Shown: positions 8,474-18,093, counted from the stretch's first letter. The stretch is 64,000 nucleotides of DNA from WTFY01 sp965203725 (GCA_965203725.1 CBDBDH010000003.1:186001-250000); one strand, 5' to 3'. Notes: generated by a model not told the origin, from the sequence alone. Made by a program: numbers and translations.

Positions 8474-9456
8474 TGGAAGGAACGGTACCCGATTGGGTTG
8501 ACCTGAGCGTTGCTGTGCTACTCGCCGCCAGCGTACTGGCACTTGTAGGCATCCTCGTCTTTCAGGCGGTGTTGGGTCAGCGCAGGATAAACAAGCGTAT
8601 AACAGCAATAGTACGGCGCTGGCAGCCGCGTATCGTAGAGACCGAATTGCCGTCTATCCGGCTCGATACCCCGTCAGCCAACCCCATGCTTGGGAAGTTA
8701 TTGCCGAATCAGGACATTCTGCGCCTGTGGTTACTGCAAAGTGGCCGGTCAATCACGGTTGGGCAATACGTGCTGGGATCTGTCGTGACCGGACTCTTGG
8801 TTGGCGCACTCATGCTGGTTGTGCTCGGTTTCTCTGTTCCTTTAACCGTACTAGGGGCATGCGCATCGGGGTTTGCACTACCCTACCTCTTTGTTGGTTA
8901 TCTGCGCCAGCGCAGAAAGCATGCATTCACGAACCAGTTTCCCGAAGGTATCGAACTGATTATTCGTGGCTTGCGTGCAGGCTTGCCCCTGATTGAGTCA
9001 GCCGCAATCGTGGCTCACGAAATGCCGCAGCCCATCGGCCCCGAGTTCCAGGACATCATTGATTCGGTACGGCTCGGCAATACACTGGAGGATGCCCTCA
9101 AGACTGCCCTGTCAAACATCGATACCCCGGAGTTCAGGTTTTTCATCACGGCAGTCACCATTCAGCAAACTACAGGCGGCAATCTGAGTGAAACACTCGG
9201 GAATCTTGCCGACATGCTGCGCAAGCGGAGGCAGATGAGGCAACGAATTCAGGCCGCTGTGTCGGAACCTAAAGCGAGCGCATGGATACTCGGTAGCCTC
9301 CCCTTCATCATGTTTGTAATCATTTTCGTTGTGGAAGCCAATTATATTATGACCCTGTTTACTGACCCGCGCGGCCACCTGCTGATTGGGGCAGCGTTGC
9401 TCAGCCAGTTCATCGGTGTAGCGATTATGGTCAAGCTGGTCCGGTTCAAGTTCTGA
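8473..9456 (+). CDS. tadB: Inner-membrane platform protein TadB
   Basis: One of two platform proteins (type II secretion F family) that couple the CpaF motor to pilin in the inner membrane. It has 327 residues, an N-terminal helix, a central pair of helices around residues 95-140, the T2SSF cytoplasmic domain (FPEGIELIIRGLRAGLPLIESA), and two C-terminal helices. The start codon overlaps the cpaF stop by one base, and the tadC start overlaps its own stop the same way. Confidence 0.92.
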   Translation: MEGTVPDWVDLSVAVLLAASVLALVGILVFQAVLGQRRINKRITAIVRRWQPRIVETELPSIRLDTPSANPMLGKLLPNQDILRLWLLQSGRSITVGQYVLGSVVTGLLVGALMLVVLGFSVPLTVLGACASGFALPYLFVGYLRQRRKHAFTNQFPEGIELIIRGLRAGLPLIESAAIVAHEMPQPIGPEFQDIIDSVRLGNTLEDALKTALSNIDTPEFRFFITAVTIQQTTGGNLSETLGNLADMLRKRRQMRQRIQAAVSEPKASAWILGSLPFIMFVIIFVVEANYIMTLFTDPRGHLLIGAALLSQFIGVAIMVKLVRFKF

Positions 9457-10421
9457 TGTCTGACGCACTGATTCCTGCTTCCTATGTCCAGGTGGTTGCC
9501 TTGATTGTGGCCCTGGTAGTCAGCGTCGTTGCCTTGGTGATATGGGAAAAGTTAACTGCCTCGCGTTTACTGAAATTTCGGGTGCGCGCGCTCACCAAGA
9601 TGTATGGCGAGTTGTACCGTACTCAAGACCAGCCGGTGTTTCATTCGATGCACACTCAGCTATTCATGTTTGCTAAGCGTGTGATCGAGCGCTTCGACTT
9701 GATGAGAGGGGAGGGGGTCGACCAGTTACGTGAGAAGCTGGCCCAGGCAGGTTGGCGAGGGAAGAACGCCTTGAGTATCTATGTATTCCTGAAGTTTGCG
9801 GTGCTGGTGGCCGCCATTACCTGCGCGATCCTGTTCCTGTACATCCTTCCTATATTTGACCTCTCCGAACTCACAAGGCTCGCAGCCGCACTAGGGACCC
9901 TGGTGGTCGGTATGTATGCGCCCAACCTGGTCCTATCAAAAATCATTGCACGGCGTCAGGACAAGATCACGAAAGCCATACCCGAAGGACTGGATCTCCT
10001 GCTGGTGTGTGCGGAGGCCGGACTCAGTTTCGGTGCTGCACTCGATTATATCGCGCGCGAGGCGCGCCAAACCCTGCCAGAGTTCGCAGACGAATTCACC
10101 CAGACATCCATCGAGTTGAGATTTCTTCCGGAGCGTCGATTGGCGTTACAGAATCTGGCACAACGTGTACCGATCCCCGAAATGCGCAGCTTTGTGAACA
10201 TGCTCATCCAGACCGAGCGTCATGGCACTCCATTGTCGGAAGCGCTGCGCGCGTTGTCTGAGGAGATGCGCACGAAACGGATTATGAAAGCTGAGGAAAA
10301 GGCTGCACGGCTTCCTGCTGTGCTCACCATCCCCATGCTGATATTCATCCTGCCCGCACTGTTCATCGTGGTCATCGGGCCGGCTGCGCTGAATCTCGTC
10401 GACGTCTTCAAGAACATGTAG
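9456..10421 (+). CDS. tadC: Inner-membrane platform protein TadC
   Basis: Second T2SSF-family platform protein of the Tad system, 321 residues. It shows an N-terminal helix, paired central helices, the conserved cytoplasmic segment IPEGLDLLLVCAEAGLSF, a second segment with TERHGTPLSEALRALSEEMR, and C-terminal helices ending in VDVFKNM. It is coupled to tadB by TGATG and is the last gene of the plus-strand pilus run. A tadD-like gene is found 0.8 kb further on, reversed. Confidence 0.92.
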   Translation: MSDALIPASYVQVVALIVALVVSVVALVIWEKLTASRLLKFRVRALTKMYGELYRTQDQPVFHSMHTQLFMFAKRVIERFDLMRGEGVDQLREKLAQAGWRGKNALSIYVFLKFAVLVAAITCAILFLYILPIFDLSELTRLAAALGTLVVGMYAPNLVLSKIIARRQDKITKAIPEGLDLLLVCAEAGLSFGAALDYIAREARQTLPEFADEFTQTSIELRFLPERRLALQNLAQRVPIPEMRSFVNMLIQTERHGTPLSEALRALSEEMRTKRIMKAEEKAARLPAVLTIPMLIFILPALFIVVIGPAALNLVDVFKNM

Positions 10422-10517
10422 TGACTTTACCCAGTGATGTGACCGCCTGGCTTTCGGTGGCTGAAAGAACTGGGCTTGCCATACATCTCTATATCGTCTA
10501 GACCGAAAGGACACCAG

Positions 10518-11072
10518 ATGAAATTGAAACGAAATCCCGGCGAGTGGCTTCAAGAAAAGGACGGCTGGCAGTTGCAGAGCATCAAAAAAGGAGGATATGC
10601 CGAACGAAAGGTCGGACAAGCAATTGAGTATGCACTGACTCGGGATGCGTGCGCGGTGGCACACAATGTGAAGGGGGGTACACGGTACGGTGATATTGAT
10701 CACCTAGTGGCCACGCCGCACGGGCTATGGGTGATCGAAACGAAGTACCGGCGTATCCCAGATAAGGGAAAATTCAGTAAAGCCTTGAGAATTATCGCAG
10801 CCAACGTCAAAGTCATGCGGGATGAGGCACCGCCTGACACGCGGGTTACGGGGTGTCTCGTCTTCGCAACCAGACTGAAGAAGCCACCGAAACCAACTCG
10901 TAAAGTTCGGGGTGAGACGATCAGGATATTCGGCAGGTGGAAAGACCTGCAACGCGAGTTGCGCAAGGAAGCGCGTAAAACGGAAGCTTCCTGGGATCTT
11001 GCGAGGTGGGTGTGGAAACTCGGCAAACAGGAGGGTACCGATCATCCAGCCAAGAAAATGGTTAAATCCTGA
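10518..11072 (+). CDS. NERD (nuclease-related) domain protein
   Basis: Protein of 184 residues with a NERD-type fold. The visible core is GGYAERKVGQAIE, then GDIDHLVATPHGLWVIETK, which carries the D...E-x-K arrangement shared with restriction-endonuclease-like nucleases. The C-terminus is rich in Lys and Arg and may bind nucleic acid. Start 10518 is preferred because AAAGGA precedes it at a good distance. It lies 97 bases after tadC; a link to the pilus is not evident. NERD proteins are known in diverse contexts, often without an assigned substrate. Confidence 0.75.
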   Translation: MKLKRNPGEWLQEKDGWQLQSIKKGGYAERKVGQAIEYALTRDACAVAHNVKGGTRYGDIDHLVATPHGLWVIETKYRRIPDKGKFSKALRIIAANVKVMRDEAPPDTRVTGCLVFATRLKKPPKPTRKVRGETIRIFGRWKDLQRELRKEARKTEASWDLARWVWKLGKQEGTDHPAKKMVKS

Positions 11073-11217
11073 GGCAAGTCCGGCGACTCAACCGCATGCC
11101 ACAGGCCCGGAACTGCGAACAGGTTACCTAAATACCACCGCAACGGCTGTGGGAGAATTCGGTATGCTTGAATCGCTATTGCTCTCGAACCAACACAAAA
11201 CCTCGCGTTTGAGGTTC

Positions 11218-12063
11218 CTAGGGAATAACCTGCGAGCCGCCGATGGCGCCGTGATTCGGAATCGTTCCAATGATCCCCATGGCGACTACCCTGGATTTGT
11301 GACCTGACAGGCCTGCCACCGCTGTGAAGTATTCCAGGATGCGCTCGACCCTCCGTTCGTCGGCTTCCGGGGCCAATGCGGCAGTTGCACGTTCCTGGTT
11401 CCCGCTCAGAACGTGCGCCAGCGCCAGATTTGCACGACGGTGCAGATCCGTGCCCGGGAGCGCATTGGCTTCTTCAAGAATGCTGATCGCCTCGTCATGT
11501 GCTCCCGACAAGGCGAGGGATAGACCAAGATTGCCAAGCAGTTTCGGGCTACGGTCGAGATCGAGGCCCTCGCGGTACGCAGCCTGCGCAGTTTCCGCAT
11601 CGCCCATGAGGTCGTTTGCCACCCCGATCCCATTCAACAAATCGGCATCTCTGCCATGTTCACGGGCCTTGTGAAATTGTTCCAGTGCCAGCGAAGGCTG
11701 ACCAAGGACGAGCAGCGTTTTGCCATATCCGGTGCGGGCTTCAAAGTTGTTCGGGTCGATGGCCAAGACACGTTTCCAGGTGTCCTCGGCCACGCGGTAC
11801 TTCCCTAGGGCATCCAGTGTCTCAGCCAATCGAAGTAAAGGTGCTGGATCCTGCTTGTCAAGCAAGTGGGCTTGACGATAGAAAGGGAGCGCTGCCACAA
11901 ATTCGCCCGAATCCCGTGCAGTATCACCCATGCGTAACAGCATCTCACGGTCGCCTCCCGAGACAGTATCGGGCTGAGGGGTCGACACACAGGCGGACAG
12001 ACAGACGGTCAGCGCGAACAGGGAAACGAGCCCTTTCAGTCGATGGGCGAAACTCCGGGACAT
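11218..12063 (-). CDS. tadD: TadD-like TPR lipoprotein
   Basis: Predicted outer-membrane lipoprotein that supports assembly of the Tad secretin or pilus, 281 residues. The signal peptide ends in the lipobox LSAC at about residue 25. At least four tetratricopeptide repeats follow, for example AAELPFYR-type helices at LPFYRQAHLLDKQDPAPLLR and AYREGLDLDRSPKLLGNLG. The start at 12063 is chosen because it directly precedes the signal peptide and has GGGGTGAG in front. It is on the opposite strand to the main Tad genes and separated from them by the NERD gene, so it must have its own promoter. Confidence 0.8.
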   Translation of the reverse strand: MSRSFAHRLKGLVSLFALTVCLSACVSTPQPDTVSGGDREMLLRMGDTARDSGEFVAALPFYRQAHLLDKQDPAPLLRLAETLDALGKYRVAEDTWKRVLAIDPNNFEARTGYGKTLLVLGQPSLALEQFHKAREHGRDADLLNGIGVANDLMGDAETAQAAYREGLDLDRSPKLLGNLGLSLALSGAHDEAISILEEANALPGTDLHRRANLALAHVLSGNQERATAALAPEADERRVERILEYFTAVAGLSGHKSRVVAMGIIGTIPNHGAIGGSQVIP

Positions 12064-12377
12064 GCTCACCCCGGCATCCTGTTTGTCCTGCAGTCTTGGA
12101 CCGCGCATCTTCCATCGAAACGCGTGAGCACAAACGCCGGCGTCACATTTGCGATCCGTCGATGAGCCGGCAAAATTCGTTTCGCGCACCATGCCCTCCA
12201 TTTTAACATGACGATCCATGCAAAAGGTCGACGCTGAAGACAGGGTGATCACCGTAGCCCTTTCCACGTGCATTCCGGTGAATGTACCATAGCGACAGCA
12301 GTCGAATGGAAGCGGACAGCTGACGAGCGAAGGCTCGAAGTGACTGAAAAACTATCAAACCACCAGATCTCTCGAGA
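12064..12377. other. Divergent promoter region between tadD and the nuclease gene
   Basis: These 314 bases separate two divergently read genes. The reverse strand stays open upstream of the chosen tadD start, but the added residues show no signal or domain and are disfavoured. No repeat or clear operator was seen. Confidence 0.35.
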
Positions 12378-13178
12378 ATGAAACCCCCGTATTGGCTGAG
12401 CCGGACACTGGTCGCGATTGCGGTCGCATCACTTGGAGTCCTCGCAAGCACATCCCCGGCCTGGGACGAGGTGCAGCGCATGGTTCTGGAATCCCGCGGT
12501 ACCCTCAGGGACGCCATCGGGTTGAGCACGGAGCGTACGACGGGTCACAAAATTCGAATCGCGGATGCAACGCTTACCGGGTCCGCACGGGTTATCGACG
12601 GCGATACGCTGGAGATTCGCGGGTCACGTATACGTCTACATGGCATCGATGCCCCGGAGCGCGCGCAGCGCTGTCGCTCGGGAGGCCGGTTCTGGTCGTG
12701 CGGTCGTGAAGCTACCCGTGCGCTTGTCCGCCGCATCGGCTCGCATCCTGTCGCCTGCGAGGCGCGCGACCGGGACCGCTACGGACGCGTGATCGCCGTG
12801 TGCCGGGTCGGTGGCAAAGACGTGAACGCGTGGATGGTCGCTGAAGGCTGGGCGCTCGCCTACCGCAAGTATTCCAGGCGTTACGTTGCACAAGAAAGGG
12901 CAGCCCGGGCGGCCAAACGCGGGGTGTGGCGAGGCGAGGTGGTCGCCCCCTGGGACTGGCGCAGGGGCAAGCGGCTTGCCGGCACAGAGACGACCATGAA
13001 ACAAGGCAGCGGGGGATGCAAAATCAAGGGCAATATCAGCAAGGGTGGGGCGCGTATCTACCACCTGCCGGGAGGTCAGTTCTACGACCGGACCCGCATC
13101 GACACTTCGCGGGGCGAGCGGTGGTTCTGCTCTGAGGACGAGGCGCGAGCTGCGGGATGGCGGCGCTCGCGTCGGTAA
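12378..13178 (+). CDS. Exported thermonuclease (SNase family) with C-terminal accessory domain
   Basis: Calcium-dependent phosphodiesterase of the staphylococcal nuclease family, 266 residues. After an N-terminal hydrophobic segment (residues 8-25), the OB-fold shows VIDGDTLEI, RLHGIDAPER and DRDRYGRVIAVC, which contain the metal-binding Asp and the catalytic Arg and Glu residues of the family. The last 55 residues (GNISKGGARIYHLPGGQFYD and GERWFCSEDEARAAGWRRS) form a separate cysteine-containing domain often seen at the end of such nucleases. Its role is unknown; substrate or wall binding is plausible. It is expected to act outside the cytoplasm. Confidence 0.85.
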   Translation: MKPPYWLSRTLVAIAVASLGVLASTSPAWDEVQRMVLESRGTLRDAIGLSTERTTGHKIRIADATLTGSARVIDGDTLEIRGSRIRLHGIDAPERAQRCRSGGRFWSCGREATRALVRRIGSHPVACEARDRDRYGRVIAVCRVGGKDVNAWMVAEGWALAYRKYSRRYVAQERAARAAKRGVWRGEVVAPWDWRRGKRLAGTETTMKQGSGGCKIKGNISKGGARIYHLPGGQFYDRTRIDTSRGERWFCSEDEARAAGWRRSRR

Positions 13179-13438
13179 CCCACTCGATGCGGGCCTTTGA
13201 TTGTTGAAAGGGTTCTTGAAGTGCATTCAAACGCATGTGACGTAAAATGCAATTTCGTCCCTGCAATCCCGGAAGTCGATTTTGAAAGTTAAGCGATGCA
13301 CTTCCTTGAGTTCTTGACGATGTAGAACCGGGGTCGCTTCCTCGCCTGCGCAACCTCTACTTTCGGGCGTGGGAAACTGGAGAAGGCCGCAGTCTTGAAC
13401 GTGGGATGTGTAACACTTGTATTCTTGTCCAATGTACA

Positions 13439-14641
13439 ATGAAACTCGTGAACCCCACACCATTTATGCGATCGAGGTCAATCCCGTTGAAAAGCATCTC
13501 AGTATTACTTCCAGGTTTTCTCCTGCTTTGCCTTCAGGTGAATGCCGCATCCCCTGGCCCTTCATCTGAAGAGTTCTATATTCAGGCGGGCGCAGGCATT
13601 AACTGGCTGGATCTGCCGGACTCCAGCCCATTCCTCCGAACCAACGGCCAGGAAGAGGCCCTCGGATTTCTGGATCACTATGACGGCAAGGACGAGGGTG
13701 GGATGGTCAACCTTGCCCTTGGCAAGGCGCATGGCCACCATTTCACCGAGCTGCGCGGTTTTCACACCTCCCAAACGTCCAGGCACACCCGTGAGTACTA
13801 TGAGGATCCCGTCCCGTGGGCGGAGATTCGTGCCCGGTTCCAGGACCGGCACTGCCCGCCCGGTGCAGCACTCGGGGAATGCCTCACCTCGCAGACCCAG
13901 CGGCACCTGATTGACTTGATCCGGGATGATCCGCATGTCCGCTCGGTCGGCTGGATCGGAAGGATCGATGGCGCGGCCCTGCCGTTCGGTTCGGCCATCT
14001 TTGCCTGGGGCGACCCCATCCGCATCCGCACGAAAAGGGAGGTGGATTTTTACGGCCTGGACTGGGTCACGGGAAGGCGGCCCGGGCAGGCGGGCCGGTC
14101 CACTGTCTCAATGCATTTCGGGCCAAGCTACAGGCGTCTGCACCAGGACATCGGCACGTTCGCCTATGAGTCCAACCGCCCTGCCACGGTCAACAATCTC
14201 ACGCTCAGCGAGGACCTGGAGGCCTCCTACTACGGTGGCGTGATCGGCGCCCGCCGGGATTTCCCGCTGCGACCGGGCTGGAGCCTCACCCTGGACGGCA
14301 CGCTGGGGGGCTATTACCTGGATGCGGATTATCACGGTGAGCAGCGGACTTTCATTTCATCGGGCGGGTTTGCGATGGATGAAGCCACGAACCATCGCAC
14401 CAGTGACAGCCAATGGGCCGCAACCCTCAATCTGCAGACCTCATTGAATGTCTCGTTTACCAAAAGCGTGACCTTGCGGATTGGCGCGGGCATCGAGTAC
14501 CTGTCGGATGTCCCGACGATGCGTTATGCCAGGCTGGGGGAGCGTTTTGGTCCCGGGGAATCCCATTCGCCTGCACGTATCGAATACTCGGATGCCTATG
14601 GCTATTTCAGTGCCGTTTCCGTGGAGTTCAAAGGGATCTAG
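13439..14641 (+). CDS. Predicted outer-membrane beta-barrel protein of unknown function
   Basis: A 400-residue exported protein with a signal peptide ending near QVNAAS. The C-terminal half consists of amphipathic strands with alternating aromatic residues (GLDWVTGRR, SMHFGPSYRRL, SYYGGVIGARRDF, LRIGAGIEYLSD, YGYFSAVSVEF), as in outer-membrane barrels or porin-like surface proteins. Two Cys (HCPPGAALGEC) sit in a likely loop and may form a disulfide. The final residue is not the classic Phe but VEFKGI. An in-frame ATG at 13406 also exists, but 13439 gives a normal signal peptide. No family was recognised. Confidence 0.6.
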   Translation: MKLVNPTPFMRSRSIPLKSISVLLPGFLLLCLQVNAASPGPSSEEFYIQAGAGINWLDLPDSSPFLRTNGQEEALGFLDHYDGKDEGGMVNLALGKAHGHHFTELRGFHTSQTSRHTREYYEDPVPWAEIRARFQDRHCPPGAALGECLTSQTQRHLIDLIRDDPHVRSVGWIGRIDGAALPFGSAIFAWGDPIRIRTKREVDFYGLDWVTGRRPGQAGRSTVSMHFGPSYRRLHQDIGTFAYESNRPATVNNLTLSEDLEASYYGGVIGARRDFPLRPGWSLTLDGTLGGYYLDADYHGEQRTFISSGGFAMDEATNHRTSDSQWAATLNLQTSLNVSFTKSVTLRIGAGIEYLSDVPTMRYARLGERFGPGESHSPARIEYSDAYGYFSAVSVEFKGI

Positions 14642-14802
14642 TGTTTCCCGGGCAATTGACTGAAAAGGGAATCTTCAGGCGATGCCCTGCACAACCGGTG
14701 TCATCGTCCACAGCTGATGTTCGGGGGGCCTGGCATGCCTTTGGGGAAGGCGACGACGAGGGCGTCAAGGCGCAGCATTCGGTTCATCATTTTGGAGGCC
14801 TC

Positions 14803-15249
14803 ATGAGAATTCCAATTCTGGTACTGCTCTCGGTGTGCCTAGGCTCCTGTGGCTTTACTCAGGTGGAAGAAAATCATCGCTCGGCGAGAAGCGTGACGGT
14901 AACCGAGTATTGCGAGAACTTCGCCAGAACCTATTCCGGGAGCAACGCCCTCGGCTACCAGGAGCATTCTGCGAGGATTGAAAAGATATCGGATGTCATG
15001 AAGTGGGCCTCGAACATGTTTTCACCACCGGATTCCAGATTCACCTCGGGGTATACCTGCCATTTTCAGGCAAGGGAAACAGAAGGGCAGGTTCACGATA
15101 TCTCGGTGGGAATCTTCCTGACGGGAACTCTGGATTTTGCCGAATACACGCAATGGAAGGGTTTGCAGATCATACCCATCGAGCATGTGGTGGACCCCCG
15201 TAACGACAGAAAGGGATTCGGCGTGTTCAAATATCTGGAGAAGCCTTGA
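14803..15249 (+). CDS. Small predicted lipoprotein
   Basis: A 148-residue protein with a lipobox (VCLGSC, Cys near 17) and GGAGG four bases before the ATG. The mature part contains two further Cys (EYCENFA and GYTCHFQ), which could pair in the periplasm. No family is recognised. It follows the barrel protein by 160 bases on the same strand, so the two may be co-transcribed. Confidence 0.6.
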   Translation: MRIPILVLLSVCLGSCGFTQVEENHRSARSVTVTEYCENFARTYSGSNALGYQEHSARIEKISDVMKWASNMFSPPDSRFTSGYTCHFQARETEGQVHDISVGIFLTGTLDFAEYTQWKGLQIIPIEHVVDPRNDRKGFGVFKYLEKP

Positions 15250-15328
15250 GGCCGAAAGGCAGTTTTACTTGCCGGGGTGCCCCCGAAAGATGCATGAGGG
15301 CAATGTGGTGAAATGATCCTGCGACAGT

Positions 15329-16312
15329 TCAGTGTTCAATCGGCTTCAGGAAGTAGCAGATGCAATCCTGCATCGCGATCAACGGGTCACGCGTATACAT
15401 TGACATGATGACGTCTTGGCGCAATCGGACTTCAGAGTTCTCAATGACGAAATAATCCTCCGTCACATCCCGCTGCTCTGCATCGTTGGCCCGTATTCCG
15501 CGCGCGCGGTCTTTCAGGCGGCACACCAGGCTTCCGGCAGGCAGGCATCTGAAGTTGAACGTATCCAGTTCAGGATTCAGTTCCGGGAAGGTGTGGTCCT
15601 TGTTCGCGATTTCAGGTTCGACGGTTACACGGACAAAGTTATCGAAGATCTCCAGTGATTCCGGGGATCCCTCAAGCAGTTTGCCTTCGCTCAGCAGTCG
15701 CCTGATCAGGGTACCGGCCCGTTCCGAGCTGTCGGGGTCTGCCGGGATGCCGGCCTCAATGGTGATGGACGTGCAGAAGTCCGAGAAGGCCTGGGTCAGG
15801 GTTCCCGGGGGCTGCTTCGCCAGGATCGCCAGGGAACTGAACGCACTTGCGAGTGAGCGGGTGGCCCGGGCGAGGTCGGTGATCACGGAATAATGCGGAT
15901 TGGGGCCGGAGTTATTGTGCACATCGATGGCACACCAGGGCTGTTTCGAGCCTGCATAGGCGATCACGCCTTCCGCCAGCTTGTGTTCCGGGGTAGACCC
16001 TCCGTTCCATACGCGGTTGTAGTCCGGCTGGCCGTCCAGTTTGCGCACCCCTTTGCGCGCCGAGAGCACATTGCCCACGAAAACCAGGATCGACGAGGTG
16101 CTCGTGAGTTCCGGGTGCCTCGAAAACAGTTTGCGGACCGCTTCCCATCCCGAGGTTTCATTGCCGTGGAGAAGTACCGAGACGAACAGGGGGTCCCTGC
16201 CGGGCTTGGTGAGGTCGAACAGCGTCGGGCCGCTGAGGACGTCGGCCAGCTGGGCCGCCGTGCAGTCGAGCACCTCGCCCGGGAGTTCATGGCGCAGGTC
16301 GAAGCGCATCAT
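15329..16312 (-). CDS. Succinylglutamate desuccinylase/aspartoacylase-family hydrolase (M14)
   Basis: Zinc hydrolase of the AstE/AspA branch of the M14 carboxypeptidase superfamily, 327 residues. The zinc ligands are visible in LLHGNETSG (His and Glu) and AIDVHNNSG (His); a catalytic Glu probably lies in SITIEAG. Relatives remove an acyl group from an amino acid, but the exact substrate cannot be read here. Its ATG overlaps the stop of the upstream ligase gene (ATGA, 16309-16312), so the ligase and hydrolase are made together. It is not near arginine-catabolism genes, which argues against a classical AstE role. Confidence 0.82.
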   Translation of the reverse strand: MMRFDLRHELPGEVLDCTAAQLADVLSGPTLFDLTKPGRDPLFVSVLLHGNETSGWEAVRKLFSRHPELTSTSSILVFVGNVLSARKGVRKLDGQPDYNRVWNGGSTPEHKLAEGVIAYAGSKQPWCAIDVHNNSGPNPHYSVITDLARATRSLASAFSSLAILAKQPPGTLTQAFSDFCTSITIEAGIPADPDSSERAGTLIRRLLSEGKLLEGSPESLEIFDNFVRVTVEPEIANKDHTFPELNPELDTFNFRCLPAGSLVCRLKDRARGIRANDAEQRDVTEDYFVIENSEVRLRQDVIMSMYTRDPLIAMQDCICYFLKPIEH

Positions 16313-17721
16313 ACGGGCCAGGTGTGCACGGGCTGGTCGGTTTCCTGGAGATCGATATAGGCCTGCACCAGGGCACTGAAGTCGGTGCCATGCCTTTCAA
16401 CCCAGGCCCGCTGCCAGTCGGCGCCGTTGCGGCCGGTTTCCACCCGGGCCTGCAGGACACTCAGGTATTCGTTGATTTCGGTTGCGGGAATCTCCATCGA
16501 TTCCAGCGCTTCCCTTGCCATGGGGAGAAGCGAATCCAGGATAAGTTTTCGCACGGGGATTTCACCGTCCATCCAGACCACATGGGCATCCAGCCCGTAT
16601 TTTGCAGCCGCATAGAAGTTGTCCCGCGCTACCGGAAAAGGGATTCTTTCCTCGATCGGGTCTTCGAGGCTGGCCAGTGCGCGAACGAATCCGTAAAACG
16701 CAACACAGTTTGCCACGCAATCCAGGATCGTGGGGCCTGCGGGGATGACGCGGTGCTCGATGCGGATATGCGGCTGGCCATCGTAGTCAAAACCGACCAG
16801 CGGGCGGTTCCAGCGCCAGATCGTGCCGTTTTGAAAACGCAGATGGGAAAACTTGTCCCTGGGCTCGTCCTGGACGTACGGCAGGAGAATCGGGTGATTG
16901 CTCTGGTTTTCGTGAAAGACCTCGAAGAGGGAGTCCTTCGCGTAGCCGTTTCCGAAACTGACCCGCGGCGGGTAGTTCCTGCCGACATCGATCGCCTGTT
17001 CAAACAGGGGAATGCGGGTCTCGCACCACAGGGACTTGCCGAACAGGAAAGGGGAGTTAGCACTCAGGGCAACGATCGGCGCAGAGGCCGCCACGGCCGC
17101 ATTGAAGTCGCCCACGAAGTTTTCCGGCCTGCACTGCAGGTGTACCTGGAATGCGGTCGTGGCCGCTTCCAGCATGACATCGTCGTGATGCATGACCAGT
17201 TCATCGGAACCGTGAATGGAGATGTGCACCGGGGCACCGTCGCGCAATGCCAGGATCCTGTCGTTCAGCGCATGGTAGCGGACCATGTCCGACATGTGTC
17301 CGGAGTTGAGCAGGCCGGGTTCGATGGTCGGCAGGATGCCCACCGAGACCAGGCGGGAATTGCAGATCTTGGCACCCTCATGGCAGGCTCTCCAGGTGGT
17401 GCTCAGTTCGTCGTGAAGCCGGGAAAAGACCTTGCCTGTCACGGACACGGGGCTTCCGTTCAGCTCGACATTGAATTCGGCCAGCTCCGGCACGACCAAC
17501 GGGTTGTCCAGAACGGTCAGAAGCTCCCGGTTGATCGAGGCGGGCAGTCCGTCGGAATCCACGATGCAGGCTTCCAGCTCAAATCCCAGGATGTCACCCC
17601 GGCCGCTGAACCCCTTGTTGGCGAACAGCGTGGCAAGGTGCTCCGTCTCGTTGTCAAGGTTTTGCCGGAACTGGCTGAAATCATCTGCCTCAAAGTGCCG
17701 GTGGGAGATCTCATCACCCAT
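16309..17721 (-). CDS. Glutamate-cysteine ligase family 2 (carboxylate-amine ligase)
   Basis: ATP-dependent ligase of the GCS2 superfamily, 470 residues, joining a carboxylate (commonly the gamma-carboxyl of glutamate) to an amine. Family features include GFELEACIVD near the N-terminus, the FNVELNGSPV segment, HISIHGSDE, and the C-terminal IEHRVIPAGPTILD. The start at 17721 has AAGGAG upstream and gives a normal N-terminus; an ATG 24 codons earlier is less likely. It is translationally coupled to the M14 hydrolase downstream. Whether it makes gamma-glutamylcysteine or another gamma-glutamyl amide cannot be told. Confidence 0.82.
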   Translation of the reverse strand: MGDEISHRHFEADDFSQFRQNLDNETEHLATLFANKGFSGRGDILGFELEACIVDSDGLPASINRELLTVLDNPLVVPELAEFNVELNGSPVSVTGKVFSRLHDELSTTWRACHEGAKICNSRLVSVGILPTIEPGLLNSGHMSDMVRYHALNDRILALRDGAPVHISIHGSDELVMHHDDVMLEAATTAFQVHLQCRPENFVGDFNAAVAASAPIVALSANSPFLFGKSLWCETRIPLFEQAIDVGRNYPPRVSFGNGYAKDSLFEVFHENQSNHPILLPYVQDEPRDKFSHLRFQNGTIWRWNRPLVGFDYDGQPHIRIEHRVIPAGPTILDCVANCVAFYGFVRALASLEDPIEERIPFPVARDNFYAAAKYGLDAHVVWMDGEIPVRKLILDSLLPMAREALESMEIPATEINEYLSVLQARVETGRNGADWQRAWVERHGTDFSALVQAYIDLQETDQPVHTWPV

Positions 17722-18017
17722 ATGTACTCCTTTTGTCTGACAATAAACAGGGCAACTGAACGGGCCGTTGAACTGCAATCCGCCCATTATCATATAATTG
17801 CACGAGTATCCGGTAGTACCTGATCCATCCAGTCAAGGATTCATGGATGCCAGGAGCAGTTGGTGACCGGAAAACGATTGGAGGAGGCATGGCAAGCCCA
17901 TGGGCGTGCTGCACCCGTTCCGACAGGCTGCGGCACTTGACAGCCAAAGCTTGGTTATCGTACCGTGCGCCGCCTCTAGTGCAAAGAATCACTCATTTCA
18001 GGACAGATTTGCCAGTC

Positions 18018-18093
18018 GTCCCCATCGTCTAGAGGCCTAGGACATCGCCCTTTCACGGCGGCAACGGGGGTTCGAATCCCCCTGGGGACGCCA
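18018..18093 (+). tRNA. tRNA-Glu (TTC)
   Basis: A complete cloverleaf: acceptor arm GTCCCCA pairs with TGGGGAC, the anticodon loop reads CTTTCAC with anticodon TTC at 18052-18054, and the T arm is GGGGGTTCGAATCCCCC. The 3' CCA is encoded. The sequence is very close to known proteobacterial tRNA-Glu. Confidence 0.97.

Noticed and set aside
16324..17823. A 499-codon open frame on the plus strand
   Set aside because: It lies exactly antisense to the clear GCS2 ligase gene, has no family features, and its openness follows from the codon bias of that gene.
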